DNA of 64,000 nucleotides from assembly GCF_004117875.1 (NCBI RefSeq), contig NZ_RAHW01000001.1:620001-684000 (forward strand), written 5' to 3'. The position numbers and the translations under genes are program-made. Below the pieces are notes generated by a model. It saw only the letters and a program-made list of their open reading frames with translations. It did not search any database and was not told the origin of the DNA. This document shows positions 41,157-49,650 of the stretch, one piece after another. Numbering within the stretch: the first letter of the stretch is position 1; each line of letters opens with the position of its first letter. Source of the DNA: Geomonas oryzae (GTDB lineage Bacteria; Desulfobacterota; Desulfuromonadia; Geobacterales; Geobacteraceae).

Positions 41157-42449
41157 ATGAGTGATGAATTTGTGGTGAAATCCGACCCGGAACTCTGGGA
41201 AAAACTCGGCATGGACGTGGCGCGCTTTTCGGGCATGCCCCCCATGCTGACCAACGCCTACCGGAACATCTTCCTTTCACAACAAAACCGGCCGGAGCGG
41301 ATGGCCTACTTCGACGACATGGTCGCCAACATCCACACCGGGCGCATCCGGGAGATCTGCGACGCGAAGGACGGGGGAAAGCCGGTGATCGGCACGTTCT
41401 GCGTCTATGTCCCCGAGGAGTTGGTGGTGGCGGCGGGCGGCATCTGCATCGGCCTTTGCGGCGGCGCCCAAGGCTCCATCGCGGACGCCGAAAAGATCCT
41501 GCCGCGCAACATCTGCCCGATGGTCAAATCCGCCTTCGGCTTCAAGGTCGGCAAGATCTGCCCGTACTTCCAGGTAGTGGACCTCGTGTACGGGGAGACC
41601 ACCTGCGACGCCAAGAAGAAAACCTGGGAGCTGCTGGACCGCTACGTCCCGACCCACGTCATGGAAATACCCCAGATGAAGCGCGAGCGCGACAAGCAGC
41701 TCTGGAAGGAAGAGGTGAAGGACTTCAAGGTTGCCGTCGACCGCATCACCGGCAACGAGACCGATTTCGAGGCAGTTGCGGACGGCATCAGGACCATCAA
41801 CGCGAAACGCGCCGCGCTGCAGCGCCTTAACTCCCTGCGCCACCACAACCCCTCTCCGATCAGCGGCAAGGACATGCTCATCATCCAGCAGATCGCCTTC
41901 TACGACGAACCGGTGCGCTTCACCCAGAAGGTCCACGACCTCTGCGACGAACTCGAGAAACGGGTGCAAGCCGGTATCGCCGTGGCTCCCAAGTCCGCGC
42001 CGCGCATCCTGGTCTCGGGAACGCCGATGGCGCTTCCGAACTGGAAGCTGCACAGCATCATCGAAGGAGCCGGGGCCCTAGTGGTCAACGAGGAGAGCTG
42101 CATCGGCACCCGTTATTACAAGGACCTGATCGACGAGGGATCGTCGGATATGGACCAGCAGTTGGAGCGGCTGACCGAGCGCTACATGAAGATAGACTGT
42201 TCCTGCTTCACTCCCAACGACGACCGCATCGAGCAGGTGCTCAAAGAGTACGAGGCTTCCGGTGCCGAGGGGATCATCGACTACTGCCTGCAGTTCTGCC
42301 ACACCTACAACATCGAGGCGGTGAAGCTGCGCGAGGCATGCGAAGCGCGCGGCATCCCCTTCATGGCCATCGAGACGGACTACTCACCCGATGACGTCGG
42401 GCAGTTGCAGACACGCGTCGAGGCGTTCATCGAGCAGATCAAGGGGTAA
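41157..42449 (+). CDS. 2-hydroxyacyl-CoA dehydratase family / double-cubane cluster protein
   Basis: A 430-residue protein of the HgdB/BcrB/YjiM family. Conserved cysteines include CIGLCGG, CPMVKSAFGF, the ETTCDAKKK signature, ESCIGTRYYKD and QFCHTYN. The length and the direct neighbour (an activator ATPase four bases downstream) match stand-alone double-cubane cluster proteins that use ATP-driven low-potential electrons on small substrates. I see no second dehydratase subunit, so a classical heterodimeric hydroxyacyl-CoA dehydratase is less likely. The substrate is unknown. CGGGAGGGA precedes the ATG. Confidence 0.85.
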   Translation: MSDEFVVKSDPELWEKLGMDVARFSGMPPMLTNAYRNIFLSQQNRPERMAYFDDMVANIHTGRIREICDAKDGGKPVIGTFCVYVPEELVVAAGGICIGLCGGAQGSIADAEKILPRNICPMVKSAFGFKVGKICPYFQVVDLVYGETTCDAKKKTWELLDRYVPTHVMEIPQMKRERDKQLWKEEVKDFKVAVDRITGNETDFEAVADGIRTINAKRAALQRLNSLRHHNPSPISGKDMLIIQQIAFYDEPVRFTQKVHDLCDELEKRVQAGIAVAPKSAPRILVSGTPMALPNWKLHSIIEGAGALVVNEESCIGTRYYKDLIDEGSSDMDQQLERLTERYMKIDCSCFTPNDDRIEQVLKEYEASGAEGIIDYCLQFCHTYNIEAVKLREACEARGIPFMAIETDYSPDDVGQLQTRVEAFIEQIKG

Positions 42450-42452
42450 GCG

Positions 42453-43196
42453 ATGCAGGTAGGGATCGATCTAGGTTCGCGCACCATCAAGACCGTCGCC
42501 CTCATGGGGGGAACCGTTCTGCATCGCCGCGTCGTGGAAAGCGGCTTCGAGCCGCACCGTCAGGCGTTGCAGATGCTCGGCGAACACCCCGGCGCGCGTG
42601 CCGTCGCAACGGGTTACGGGCGGCATCTCATGCAGCAGCAGGCGGGTCTCGACATCATCACGGAAATCAAGGCGCATGCCCTCGGTGCCCGGCATCTCTT
42701 CCCCTACTGCAGGGCGATCCTCGACGTCGGGGGGCAGGACAGCAAGGTAATCCACCTGAGCGCGGACGGGCGCATCGTCAATTTCCAGATGAACGACAAG
42801 TGTGCCGCAGGCACCGGGCGTTTCCTCGAGATGATGGCCGTTTCGCTGGGATACGACTTGCGTGGATTCGGCGAAGCCGCGGCTGTGGCCGAAGGCAGCA
42901 CCCCGATAAACAGCATGTGCGCCGTGTTCGCCGAATCCGAGGTGGTGTCGCTGAAAAACCGCGGCGTGCCGCCGGAGGAGATTGCCCGTTCCGTGCACCT
43001 AGCCGTCGCCTCGCGCCTTGCTGCGATGGTATCGAAGACCTGCCAGTGCCAGCACCTCGTCTTTACCGGCGGGGTCGCCAACAACAAGACGCTCGTTTCC
43101 CTGCTCGAGACGACGCTTGGGGTGCCGGTACTGGTTCCGGAGGATCCTTCGGTCATTGGGGCCCTGGGTGCTGCGCTGCACGCGGGGAACTCCTGA
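42453..43196 (+). CDS. ATP-dependent activator of the double-cubane protein (BadF/HgdC/YjiL family)
   Basis: A 247-residue ASKHA-fold ATPase. Nucleotide motifs are GIDLGSRTIKTVAL at the N-terminus, DVGGQDSKVI and FTGGVANN. The bridging-cluster cysteine is in NDKCAAGTGRFLE, with a second cysteine region (SKTCQCQHLV). These are the HgdC-type features for injecting electrons into the partner's cluster at the cost of ATP. It starts three bases after the partner's stop codon. It probably takes electrons from ferredoxin. Confidence 0.9.
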   Translation: MQVGIDLGSRTIKTVALMGGTVLHRRVVESGFEPHRQALQMLGEHPGARAVATGYGRHLMQQQAGLDIITEIKAHALGARHLFPYCRAILDVGGQDSKVIHLSADGRIVNFQMNDKCAAGTGRFLEMMAVSLGYDLRGFGEAAAVAEGSTPINSMCAVFAESEVVSLKNRGVPPEEIARSVHLAVASRLAAMVSKTCQCQHLVFTGGVANNKTLVSLLETTLGVPVLVPEDPSVIGALGAALHAGNS

Positions 43197-43201
43197 AAGG
43201 A

Positions 43202-43238
43202 TCCCCCTCCCCCACCCTCCCCCTCCAGGGGAGGGAGT
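43202..43238. repeat. family C REP element
   Basis: CCCCCTCCCCCACCCTCCCC facing CCAGGGGAGGGAG; a single copy between the activator and the rhodanese gene. Confidence 0.55.
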
Positions 43239-43316
43239 GTCTGACACGAAGAGAGGAAAGTTCACGCTTCCGTTGAAGCGGACTACATCAACAATTTGAA
43301 ACAGGAGAAGCAAAGC

Positions 43317-43757
43317 ATGAAGAGAATTATCGCCCTCGTCCTCGCAATGGTGACCATCCTCGCCGCGTCCGCGGCCCTGGCCGTCCCCTTTTTCGGCGGC
43401 AACTACCAGTACGTGGCTCCCGAGGATTTCAAGAAGTGGCTTGAGACGAGCAAGAAGGTGCAGATCGTCGACATCCAGGTCCCGGCCGAGTTCCAGCAGC
43501 ACCATTTCAAGGGTGCGCTGCAAACCAACGCCTTTCCGGTGAAATCGGCCGAGGAGAAGTCAAAGCTCGACCGGGTGCTTCCCCAACTGAAGGCAACCCG
43601 CGAGGAGATCGTCATCGTCTGCCCGCGCGGTGGCGGCGGCGCCAAGAACACCTACGATCACCTGAAGAGCAAGGGGATCGCAGAGGCGCGCCTGCACATC
43701 CTGGAGGACGGCATGCAGGGGTGGCCTTACAAGGAGCTGGTGGTGCAGGGGAAATAA
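43317..43757 (+). CDS. periplasmic single-domain rhodanese
   Basis: A 146-residue protein with signal peptide MKRIIALVLAMVTILAASAA, ending ALA. The rhodanese fold is marked by VQIVDIQVPAEFQQHHFKGA and the catalytic loop VCPRGGGGAKNTYDHL, whose cysteine is the sulfur carrier. The glycine-rich loop CPRGGGG is longer and more flexible than the typical CxxGxR. AGGAGAAG stands before ATG 43317. It follows the double-cubane operon on the same strand by 120 bases and ends in a terminator. Donor and acceptor of sulfur are unknown. Confidence 0.87.
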   Translation: MKRIIALVLAMVTILAASAALAVPFFGGNYQYVAPEDFKKWLETSKKVQIVDIQVPAEFQQHHFKGALQTNAFPVKSAEEKSKLDRVLPQLKATREEIVIVCPRGGGGAKNTYDHLKSKGIAEARLHILEDGMQGWPYKELVVQGK

Positions 43758-43779
43758 TCGAAAAGGATGACGAATCAGG

Positions 43780-43820
43780 AAGCCGCTTCTCTCAATTTTG
43801 GGGGGAGCGGCTTTTTTATT
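43780..43820 (+). terminator. Rho-independent terminator after the rhodanese gene
   Basis: AAGCCGCT and AGCGGCTT arms around a 16-base loop, followed by TTTTATT. Confidence 0.85.
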
Positions 43821-43875
43821 GAAGGATTGTGGAAGAGCGACAAGAGCGCCCGTTTAGCGCCACACGTGAATTATG

Positions 43876-43928
43876 GCTCCCCCTTCGCAAAGGGGGGAAC
43901 GTTCGGGCTCATGCTGCGCTTCGTGAAC
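43876..43928. repeat. family A REP element
   Basis: CCCCCTTCGCAAAGGGGGGA, then ACGTTCGGGCTCATGCTGCG and CTTCGTGAAC, in the space between convergent genes. Confidence 0.8.
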
Positions 43929-43961
43929 AGCTGTACTCCTTAGAACCGAACATTTGTATTT

Positions 43962-46370
43962 TTACCCGCCCCCCTGCGGCTGCGCCCAGAAATCGCCGAT
44001 ATCCTTCAAAATGGCTCCGGAAACGAGCTCCGTCGCCTGCGTTTCGAACCAGTCGGCCGGCATGGCGGCGCTGTACTCGTTCTCCAGGAAGCGGTCGTCC
44101 ATCAGGACGATGACGCCGCGGTCGGTCTCCGATCGAATCACCCTTCCCGCCGACTGGATCGCCTTCGCCATCGCCGGTATGGTGTAGGCGTACTCGAACC
44201 CCTTGCCGTAGTGACGCTGGTAGTAGCCCCGCATCTCCTCACGCTCGAGATCGAAATTCGGCAGCGGCGGCCCGATCACGAAGGCGCCGATCACCATCTC
44301 CCCCGCGTAATCCACCCCTTCGGAAAGCGATCCTCCCTGCACCGCGAAGACCACGGTCGGCGTCCCCCCCTGGCGGAGGTGTTCGAGCATCTCCGCGGTG
44401 CGCGCTCCCTTCATGTTGCGCTCCTGCCGCAGCACCTCGAAACCCTCCGGCGCCCTGAAGAGTTCGGCCACCCGCTCCTGAAAGACGAAGCTCGGGAAGA
44501 AGGCCAGGTAGTTGCCAGGGCGCAGGGCCACGATGCGGGCGAGCGCATCGGCTATTCGCCCGTAGTTCCGCTCGCGCCTGGAATACCGGGTCGATACCTG
44601 CGGGATGATGAGGAGTTTGCGCCGCTCTTGCGGGAAGGGGCTCTGGAACTCCGCGGTGTGCACCTCCTGCGGGTCGAGGCCGGAAAGCCGGGCGTAATAC
44701 TCGAACGGTTTCAGCGTCGCCGAGAATCCGACCACCTGCTGGTATTCCGCGTACCGCTCGGCGATGAGGTCGGAGGCGTCGCAGCAGGTGACCTTGATGC
44801 TGCCGCCGCTCCCCAGCGGCTGGTACAAGGTGAAGAATTCCTGCCGCTGCGAGCGCACCGCAAGTTCCAGCATCTCCGTGAAACCGGTCCAGTAATAGCA
44901 AAGACGCAGTACCGGGTCTTCCTGGCGGATTTCGACGTCCGCCTCGAGGTAACGCGACAAAAGGGAGCGCAGCCTGCCGTCCAGTTCCAGGAACGCGGCC
45001 ATCGGAGGCTCGATCCGCGCGGCGCTCTCCCCCTTCCCCGCACGGCAGGAAAGGACCGCCGCCACGCAGTCGTCCAAAAGGGAGGCGGCCTCGCGCCTGA
45101 AGAGATGCGGCACGTTCGCGAGCTCCTCCCGCATCCCCTCCAGCACATGGCTCGAGAGGCTCGGCGAGTAGTAGTCCATGGCGCGCGACGGTAGGTTGTG
45201 GGCCTCGTCGATCACGAGGTTCGGCTTGCCGCTTTGTTCCACCGCGAGCCCCCCCGCCCTTCCCAGCGCCGAGCGGGGCGCGAAGACGTAGTTGTAGTCG
45301 CAGATAACGACATCGGCGAGCTTCGCGCAGTCGATCTGCAGCTCGAAGGGGCAGACCTCGTACTTTTCCCCGAACTCGCGGAAGGTCCTTGCCTTCAGCG
45401 TCCTCTTCCTCTCCAAAAGCTCGACGACGCCATGGCGGGCGAGCTTGCCGTAGTAGTCCTTCGCGTAGTCGCAGTACTCCGGCGTGCAGATCGGCTCGTT
45501 CTGGAAGCAGATCTTCCCTTTGGCGGTGACGGTGAGGGAACGAAGCTTCGCCCCCGCCTCGCGAAACCTCGCCACGGCATCCTCGGCCACCTCGTGCTGA
45601 CTGTTCTTCGGGGTCACGTAGCAAACCGTCTGCCCCCGCGCGAGCCCCTCTTTCAGCACCGGATGCAGCACCCCCACCGTCTTGCCGAGCCCGGTCGGCG
45701 CCTGGATCAGCATGCGCCGGCCGAGGGCCATCCCCTGCTCGATCTCCGCCATCAGCTCCACCTGCCCGCTGCGCGGCTTGGTAAATGGAAAGGGAAAATC
45801 CGCCGCCATCGCACGCCTGCGCACGGCGCGCTTTTTGGCACGGCCCGCCTCCGCGGCCAGCTCTTCCAGCCTCGCCTCGAGCCAAATCTCGTAGCGTTCC
45901 ACGTCGAGGCCGATTTCAAGGTCCGCCGAGTGGCCGTTTCGTGATGAAACCAGGTGGAAGGTGAGGCGCGGCACCCGACCGTGCTCGAGCCAGTGGAAGT
46001 AACCGTAGGTGAGAAGCTGCAGGCAGTACGGCTCCAGGAAGGGATCGCCCGCCAGGCGGCGCTTCAGCTCGCCCAGGGCGAAGCAGCTCTTGATCTCCTC
46101 GATGCAGGCGTAGTCGTCCCCGGAGATGCCGTCCATGCGCCCGTTGACCTGGAAGAGGAAGCCTCCCCGTTCGAGAAGGCGCCCCACAGGCACCTCCGCG
46201 CGGTAAGACGGGTCCACTTCGGCACGCCTTTTCTGCACGCGCTGGTGGATTTCCCGCCCGTCGGCGGTGGAGCGGTCATAGCCGGAGCGGGGCTCGATGT
46301 GCCCCGAGCGCGGGACCGGGAGGGCGAAGTACCCGACCGGTACGTTGATGATGTCGTTTGCTGGTTTCAT
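43962..46370 (-). CDS. XPD/DinG-type iron-sulfur helicase with N-terminal PD-(D/E)XK-like region
   Basis: An 802-residue superfamily 2 helicase. Residues 1-190 look like a Cas4/RecB-type nuclease fold (VNGRMDGISGDDYACIEEIKSC carries the D...E-x-K pattern; LLTYGYFHWLEHG follows). The helicase has Walker A QAPTGLGKTV, the four-cysteine iron-sulfur domain (KICF, PIC, EYC, VCPFE), DEAH box in VIDEAHNLPSRAMD, and C-terminal motifs AVQGGSLSEGVDY and QSAGRVIRSETDRG. It probably acts on DNA forks or recombination intermediates; the nuclease-helicase fusion suggests 5' end processing. Standing alone and convergent with its left neighbour. The start codon lies within a region with no strong ribosome site. 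Confidence 0.85.
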   Translation of the reverse strand: MKPANDIINVPVGYFALPVPRSGHIEPRSGYDRSTADGREIHQRVQKRRAEVDPSYRAEVPVGRLLERGGFLFQVNGRMDGISGDDYACIEEIKSCFALGELKRRLAGDPFLEPYCLQLLTYGYFHWLEHGRVPRLTFHLVSSRNGHSADLEIGLDVERYEIWLEARLEELAAEAGRAKKRAVRRRAMAADFPFPFTKPRSGQVELMAEIEQGMALGRRMLIQAPTGLGKTVGVLHPVLKEGLARGQTVCYVTPKNSQHEVAEDAVARFREAGAKLRSLTVTAKGKICFQNEPICTPEYCDYAKDYYGKLARHGVVELLERKRTLKARTFREFGEKYEVCPFELQIDCAKLADVVICDYNYVFAPRSALGRAGGLAVEQSGKPNLVIDEAHNLPSRAMDYYSPSLSSHVLEGMREELANVPHLFRREAASLLDDCVAAVLSCRAGKGESAARIEPPMAAFLELDGRLRSLLSRYLEADVEIRQEDPVLRLCYYWTGFTEMLELAVRSQRQEFFTLYQPLGSGGSIKVTCCDASDLIAERYAEYQQVVGFSATLKPFEYYARLSGLDPQEVHTAEFQSPFPQERRKLLIIPQVSTRYSRRERNYGRIADALARIVALRPGNYLAFFPSFVFQERVAELFRAPEGFEVLRQERNMKGARTAEMLEHLRQGGTPTVVFAVQGGSLSEGVDYAGEMVIGAFVIGPPLPNFDLEREEMRGYYQRHYGKGFEYAYTIPAMAKAIQSAGRVIRSETDRGVIVLMDDRFLENEYSAAMPADWFETQATELVSGAILKDIGDFWAQPQGGG

Positions 46371-46517
46371 GTGGCCTTAGTCCGTTGATTCTCCGCCACT
46401 TTCTAATGACAGCGTCTTCTTTGTCAAGCTAAGAATCCCCACCGCGTTGCAATGCCTCGCATAACCGGTATCCTCTTGTCTGTGTTTTTTCATTACATGC
46501 ATAAAGGAGAAGAGAAC

Positions 46518-46802
46518 ATGAGAAGAGTCGTAGCTGCCGCGGTACTGTCCCTTTTCTGTGCCGGTTTCGCCTTTGCCGCCGATGAGGCCGTGGTTGTGCT
46601 CCCGGCAAAGAACGGCAACGTCACCTTCCCGCACAAACAACACAAAGACATGCCGGAGATGAAGTGCACCAACTGCCACGAAACGGACAAAGGGGGGAAG
46701 ATCGCCGACCTCGGCAAGGACTGGGCGCACAAGACCTGCAAAGGGTGCCACACGGAGAAGGGTAAAGGCCCTGCCAAGTGCAACGAGTGCCACAAGAAGT
46801 AG
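46518..46802 (+). CDS. triheme cytochrome c7 (PpcA family)
   Basis: A 94-residue periplasmic cytochrome: signal peptide (MRRVVAAAVLSLFCAGFAFA), then a 74-residue mature chain with three CXXCH motifs (CTNCH, CKGCH, CNECH) and the PpcA-family start LPAKNGNVTFPHKQHKD. Three extra histidines (PHKQHK, WAHKT) supply axial ligands. It carries electrons through the periplasm between inner- and outer-membrane cytochromes. AAAGGAGA precedes the ATG; a terminator follows, so the gene is a single unit. A second family member is at 51.7-51.9 kb; identity is highest around KIADLGKDWAHKTCKGCH and the C-terminus. Confidence 0.93.
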   Translation: MRRVVAAAVLSLFCAGFAFAADEAVVVLPAKNGNVTFPHKQHKDMPEMKCTNCHETDKGGKIADLGKDWAHKTCKGCHTEKGKGPAKCNECHKK

Positions 46803-46824
46803 TGACCGACGCACCTCACCTGCC

Positions 46825-46852
46825 GGCGGAGGCAGCCGCCTCCGCCTCTTTC
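46825..46852 (+). terminator. hairpin terminator after the triheme cytochrome
   Basis: GGCGGAGGC-AGCC-GCCTCCGCC followed by TCTTTC; the T-run is short. Confidence 0.6.
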
Positions 46853-47066
46853 GCCCCCCCCTCCTGAAACCGGCCAATCCAATTAAAGCCCCGCGCACAA
46901 GATTGACATTTTTTAATTTCCCGCAATAATGAAGTCGGCGTCTCGCCCCCGCTTATCTTTCGCGCGGCTTGAATCCCCGTATCCACAATGTGTTGGCTGA
47001 TCCGTAGAGGGGAAAGAGTCCTTCTCTCCACCTCAAATTAAAGGACCGGGGCAAGGAGATTCACAC

Positions 47067-47489
47067 ATGAGGGACCCCTTCCACGACCTGCACCACCACG
47101 AGACGGGAAGCACCTCGCACATAAGATTGATCTCCGAGGGAGGTGGAACACAGGCCCGCAGTCCGGAGATGGTCTGCATCGATTCACTTCAAGCCACCCA
47201 CCCGTGCGCCACGGAGGCACAGCACGCGGTGTATCGCCCAACCACGAGCACCGTCGCTCCCGGAAACGCCCTTTGTTCCATTCCGGCAGAGTACGCCACG
47301 GAACTGGACCGGGAGTCATTGCCCGGCCTCTTGCGCCAGCGGCTGCAGCTGGTCGGAATCGAGCTCGGTCCCGCGGCGAGCCTCACCGTATCCGAAACCG
47401 GAAAGTTTTGGCATCTCCAGGACGGGCAGCAATGCTATGCGGTCAGGAGGATCGCGGCGCGTATCGCCGTCTTTTGCGAAACATGTTGA
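47067..47489 (+). CDS. 140-residue protein, paralogue 1, upstream of a radical SAM maturase
   Basis: A 140-residue protein I do not recognise. It aligns along its length with the 140-residue product at 47762-48184: HIRLISEGGG versus HVKLVSEGGG near the N-terminus, IPAEYATELDRESLPGLLR versus LPLEHAGELDQGVIPPAVH in the middle, and ASLTVSETGKFWHL...YAVRRIAARIAVFCE versus ARLTVQHSGRVWFI...YSVRMVPTGLLVYSE at the end. It has extra histidines at its start (HDLHHHE) and a Cys at its end. AAGGAG precedes the ATG. It is possibly a partner or substrate of the SPASM enzyme downstream. Confidence 0.7.
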   Translation: MRDPFHDLHHHETGSTSHIRLISEGGGTQARSPEMVCIDSLQATHPCATEAQHAVYRPTTSTVAPGNALCSIPAEYATELDRESLPGLLRQRLQLVGIELGPAASLTVSETGKFWHLQDGQQCYAVRRIAARIAVFCETC

Positions 47490-47589
47490 ACCTGTTATGC
47501 GAACTCACCTTGTTACCGCACGGGATCCCGCTTGCGGCGTGTCCCGTGCGGATGTCATTTCCTGACTGATTGATTGATCTTTCGCTGCA

Positions 47590-47724
47590 CTACGTCCACA
47601 TCCCCTCTCCCTCCGGGAGAGGGTCAGGGTGAGGGCGTCGGCCGTTGCAAATACTCACTTCGCAGCAACGCCCTCACCCGCCCTACGGGCACCCTCTCCC
47701 GGAGGGAGAGGGGGACTGGCGGAA
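47590..47724. repeat. family B REP pair in inverted orientation
   Basis: CCCTCTCCCTCCGGGAGAGGG and its inverted copy CCCTCTCCCGGAGGGAGAGGG, quoted here only by their cores CTCCCTCCGGGAG and CTCCCGGAGGGAG, with GTGAGGGCG and CGCCCTCAC in between. A BIME-like pair between the two paralogous genes. Confidence 0.8.
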
Positions 47725-47761
47725 GATCATCGCTAATCATGTTTCCTGAAAGGAGAGCGCA

Positions 47762-48184
47762 ATGGCCGAAAAGAAAATGGAGGGGAAAGACAATGGCGGT
47801 ATACATGTGAAGCTCGTCTCCGAGGGGGGTGGCGAGGCGGAGGCGCAGCGGGCTCAGTGCTGGTCTCCCGACCAGATCGTGGCAAGCTGCATAACGCCGC
47901 AACAGATGGAGAACTTCAGGGCCTACAACAACGTCTGCATGACCCTCCCCACCAACGACATGTACGTATTCTCGCTCCCCCTCGAACACGCAGGGGAATT
48001 GGACCAGGGGGTGATCCCCCCCGCAGTGCACCGTGAATTCGAGGCGCAGGGGGCACCGCTCTCCATGGCGGCGCGCCTGACCGTCCAGCATTCCGGGCGC
48101 GTCTGGTTCATCATCGATCTGGACAGGAAGTACTCCGTCCGCATGGTACCGACCGGGCTCCTCGTCTACAGCGAAAGGCTGTAG
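47762..48184 (+). CDS. 140-residue protein, paralogue 2, directly before the radical SAM maturase
   Basis: A 140-residue cytoplasmic protein with no known family in my reading. Features: an N-terminal VKLVSEGGGEAE, a central Cys-bearing stretch (QCWSPDQIVASC ... NNVCMTL), and a beta-rich C-terminal half (ARLTVQHSGRVWFIIDLDRKYSVRM). GAAAGGAGAG precedes the ATG. It ends 27 bases before the radical SAM gene, so the two are cotranscribed. The three cysteines of its first half are not all kept in paralogue 1. Candidate substrate, chaperone or recognition partner of the enzyme; not established. Confidence 0.72.
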   Translation: MAEKKMEGKDNGGIHVKLVSEGGGEAEAQRAQCWSPDQIVASCITPQQMENFRAYNNVCMTLPTNDMYVFSLPLEHAGELDQGVIPPAVHREFEAQGAPLSMAARLTVQHSGRVWFIIDLDRKYSVRMVPTGLLVYSERL

Positions 48185-48211
48185 GGTGAGGCCCTTGCCA
48201 GGGATCCAGTC

Positions 48212-49621
48212 ATGACCGACTATCACACCTTCGAGCAGGCCGGTGAACACTACCTCTTCTTCACCCGCTCCGCGAGGCTCTACCAGATCAGCCGGCTTGC
48301 CTTCGGGATGCTCGCGGAGTTCTTCCCGCCGACCTGCGATCCCGCGGACTTCCCGCCCGAGCCGCCTCGCCCGCTTGCCGCGGAAGAGCGCTCCCTTTAC
48401 GGCGAGTTGCGCGATCTCGTCGGCCGGGAGATAAAGGCACCGGTTCCCGTCCCGCAGCCGCAGCACGACATGCTTCAGGGCAACAGCTACCAGACCTTCT
48501 CCATCTACCTAGCCCAGACCTGCAACATGGCCTGTTGCTACTGCTGGAACCGCGGCGGTACCTTCGGAAAACCGGGACATCTCATGGGATGGGACACGGC
48601 ACAGCGCGCCACCCGCCTGATCCTCTCCCTTGTCGAGTGCTCCAGCGCAGACAAGATCTTCATAAACTTTTACGGGGGCGAGCCGCTGCTCGATTTCCCG
48701 GTGCTGCAGCAGGTCACCCAGGAACTGTTGCAACACGAGGCACGGCTTGAGAAGAACTTCCACCTCACCCTGGACACGAACGGCACCATGCTCGACGGGC
48801 CTGCCGCCCAATTCCTCGCGCGCTACTTCACCCAGGTCGGCGTGAGCCTCGACGGCAGCCAGAGGATCCATGACCTGCAGCGACCCGGGAAGTACGGCGA
48901 GGAGACCTGGCAGCGCATCGTGAACAACATCAAGGCCTTCCCGAACCAGAAGCTTTTGGGGATCCGCGCCACCCTCACCACCTTTTCCGACAGCTACCTG
49001 GAAACCTTCCGTCACTTAACCACCCTCGGCATCAAGAGGATACAGCTCGAATACTGCCATGAACCTGGTTACCATCAAAACCCCATCTATGAGAAGCTGA
49101 TCGTCCCCCCCGAGCGGCAAATCGCCGAATTGCGCGAGTTCGTAGACTACTACGTCGACTACATAAGCGAGTACAACGACACCCGCGACATCCCATTCGT
49201 ATCCAACGTCCTGGACAACATCACCAGGATCCGGCGCGGCAACCGCTTCACGAGGCCCTGCGGCGCAGGCGCCAACACCCTCGCCATCAACAGCCATGGC
49301 AAGGTCTTCCCCTGTATCGCCTTCGTCGAACGCGACGAGTTCGCCATGGGGCAGGCCGACGGCACGCTGCGCTTGAACCTGCACCAAAGCCTCGAAGGGT
49401 TCGAGGTGGACGGACAGCACCAGTGCCAAGCCTGCTGGCTGCGCTACGACTGCGCCGGAGGCTGCTACGCCACCCATTACGACATGACCGGCCATCCGCG
49501 ACGGCCCCACCCCGAATACTGCCGAGGCATGCAGGGACGCGCCGAAGTGTATTTCTACGCCCTCACGAAGATGCTGAACAAGTGTCCATGGCACCTGGAA
49601 AAGGTCCACGCTCCGGCTTAA
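48212..49621 (+). CDS. radical SAM/SPASM peptide or protein maturase
   Basis: A 469-residue enzyme. Residues 1-70 resemble a PqqD/RRE-like or anSME-family lead segment (HTFEQAGEHYLFFTRSARLYQISRLAFGML). The radical SAM core has the cluster motif CNMACCYC (C-x3-C-x2-C) at about residue 109, then FYGGEPLLDF and LDTNGT. The SPASM region near the C-terminus supplies ligands for auxiliary clusters: RPCGAGANTLAIN, FPCIAFVE, CQACWLRYDCAGGCYATHYD and a last cysteine EYCRGM. This is the architecture of SCIFF-, QhpD- and anSME-like maturases that install thioether or related crosslinks. No short RiPP precursor is adjacent; the two 140-residue paralogues are. Confidence 0.87.
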   Translation: MTDYHTFEQAGEHYLFFTRSARLYQISRLAFGMLAEFFPPTCDPADFPPEPPRPLAAEERSLYGELRDLVGREIKAPVPVPQPQHDMLQGNSYQTFSIYLAQTCNMACCYCWNRGGTFGKPGHLMGWDTAQRATRLILSLVECSSADKIFINFYGGEPLLDFPVLQQVTQELLQHEARLEKNFHLTLDTNGTMLDGPAAQFLARYFTQVGVSLDGSQRIHDLQRPGKYGEETWQRIVNNIKAFPNQKLLGIRATLTTFSDSYLETFRHLTTLGIKRIQLEYCHEPGYHQNPIYEKLIVPPERQIAELREFVDYYVDYISEYNDTRDIPFVSNVLDNITRIRRGNRFTRPCGAGANTLAINSHGKVFPCIAFVERDEFAMGQADGTLRLNLHQSLEGFEVDGQHQCQACWLRYDCAGGCYATHYDMTGHPRRPHPEYCRGMQGRAEVYFYALTKMLNKCPWHLEKVHAPA

Positions 49622-49650
49622 GGAAGGTGCCGCTTAGGCAGGTTGCTTCT

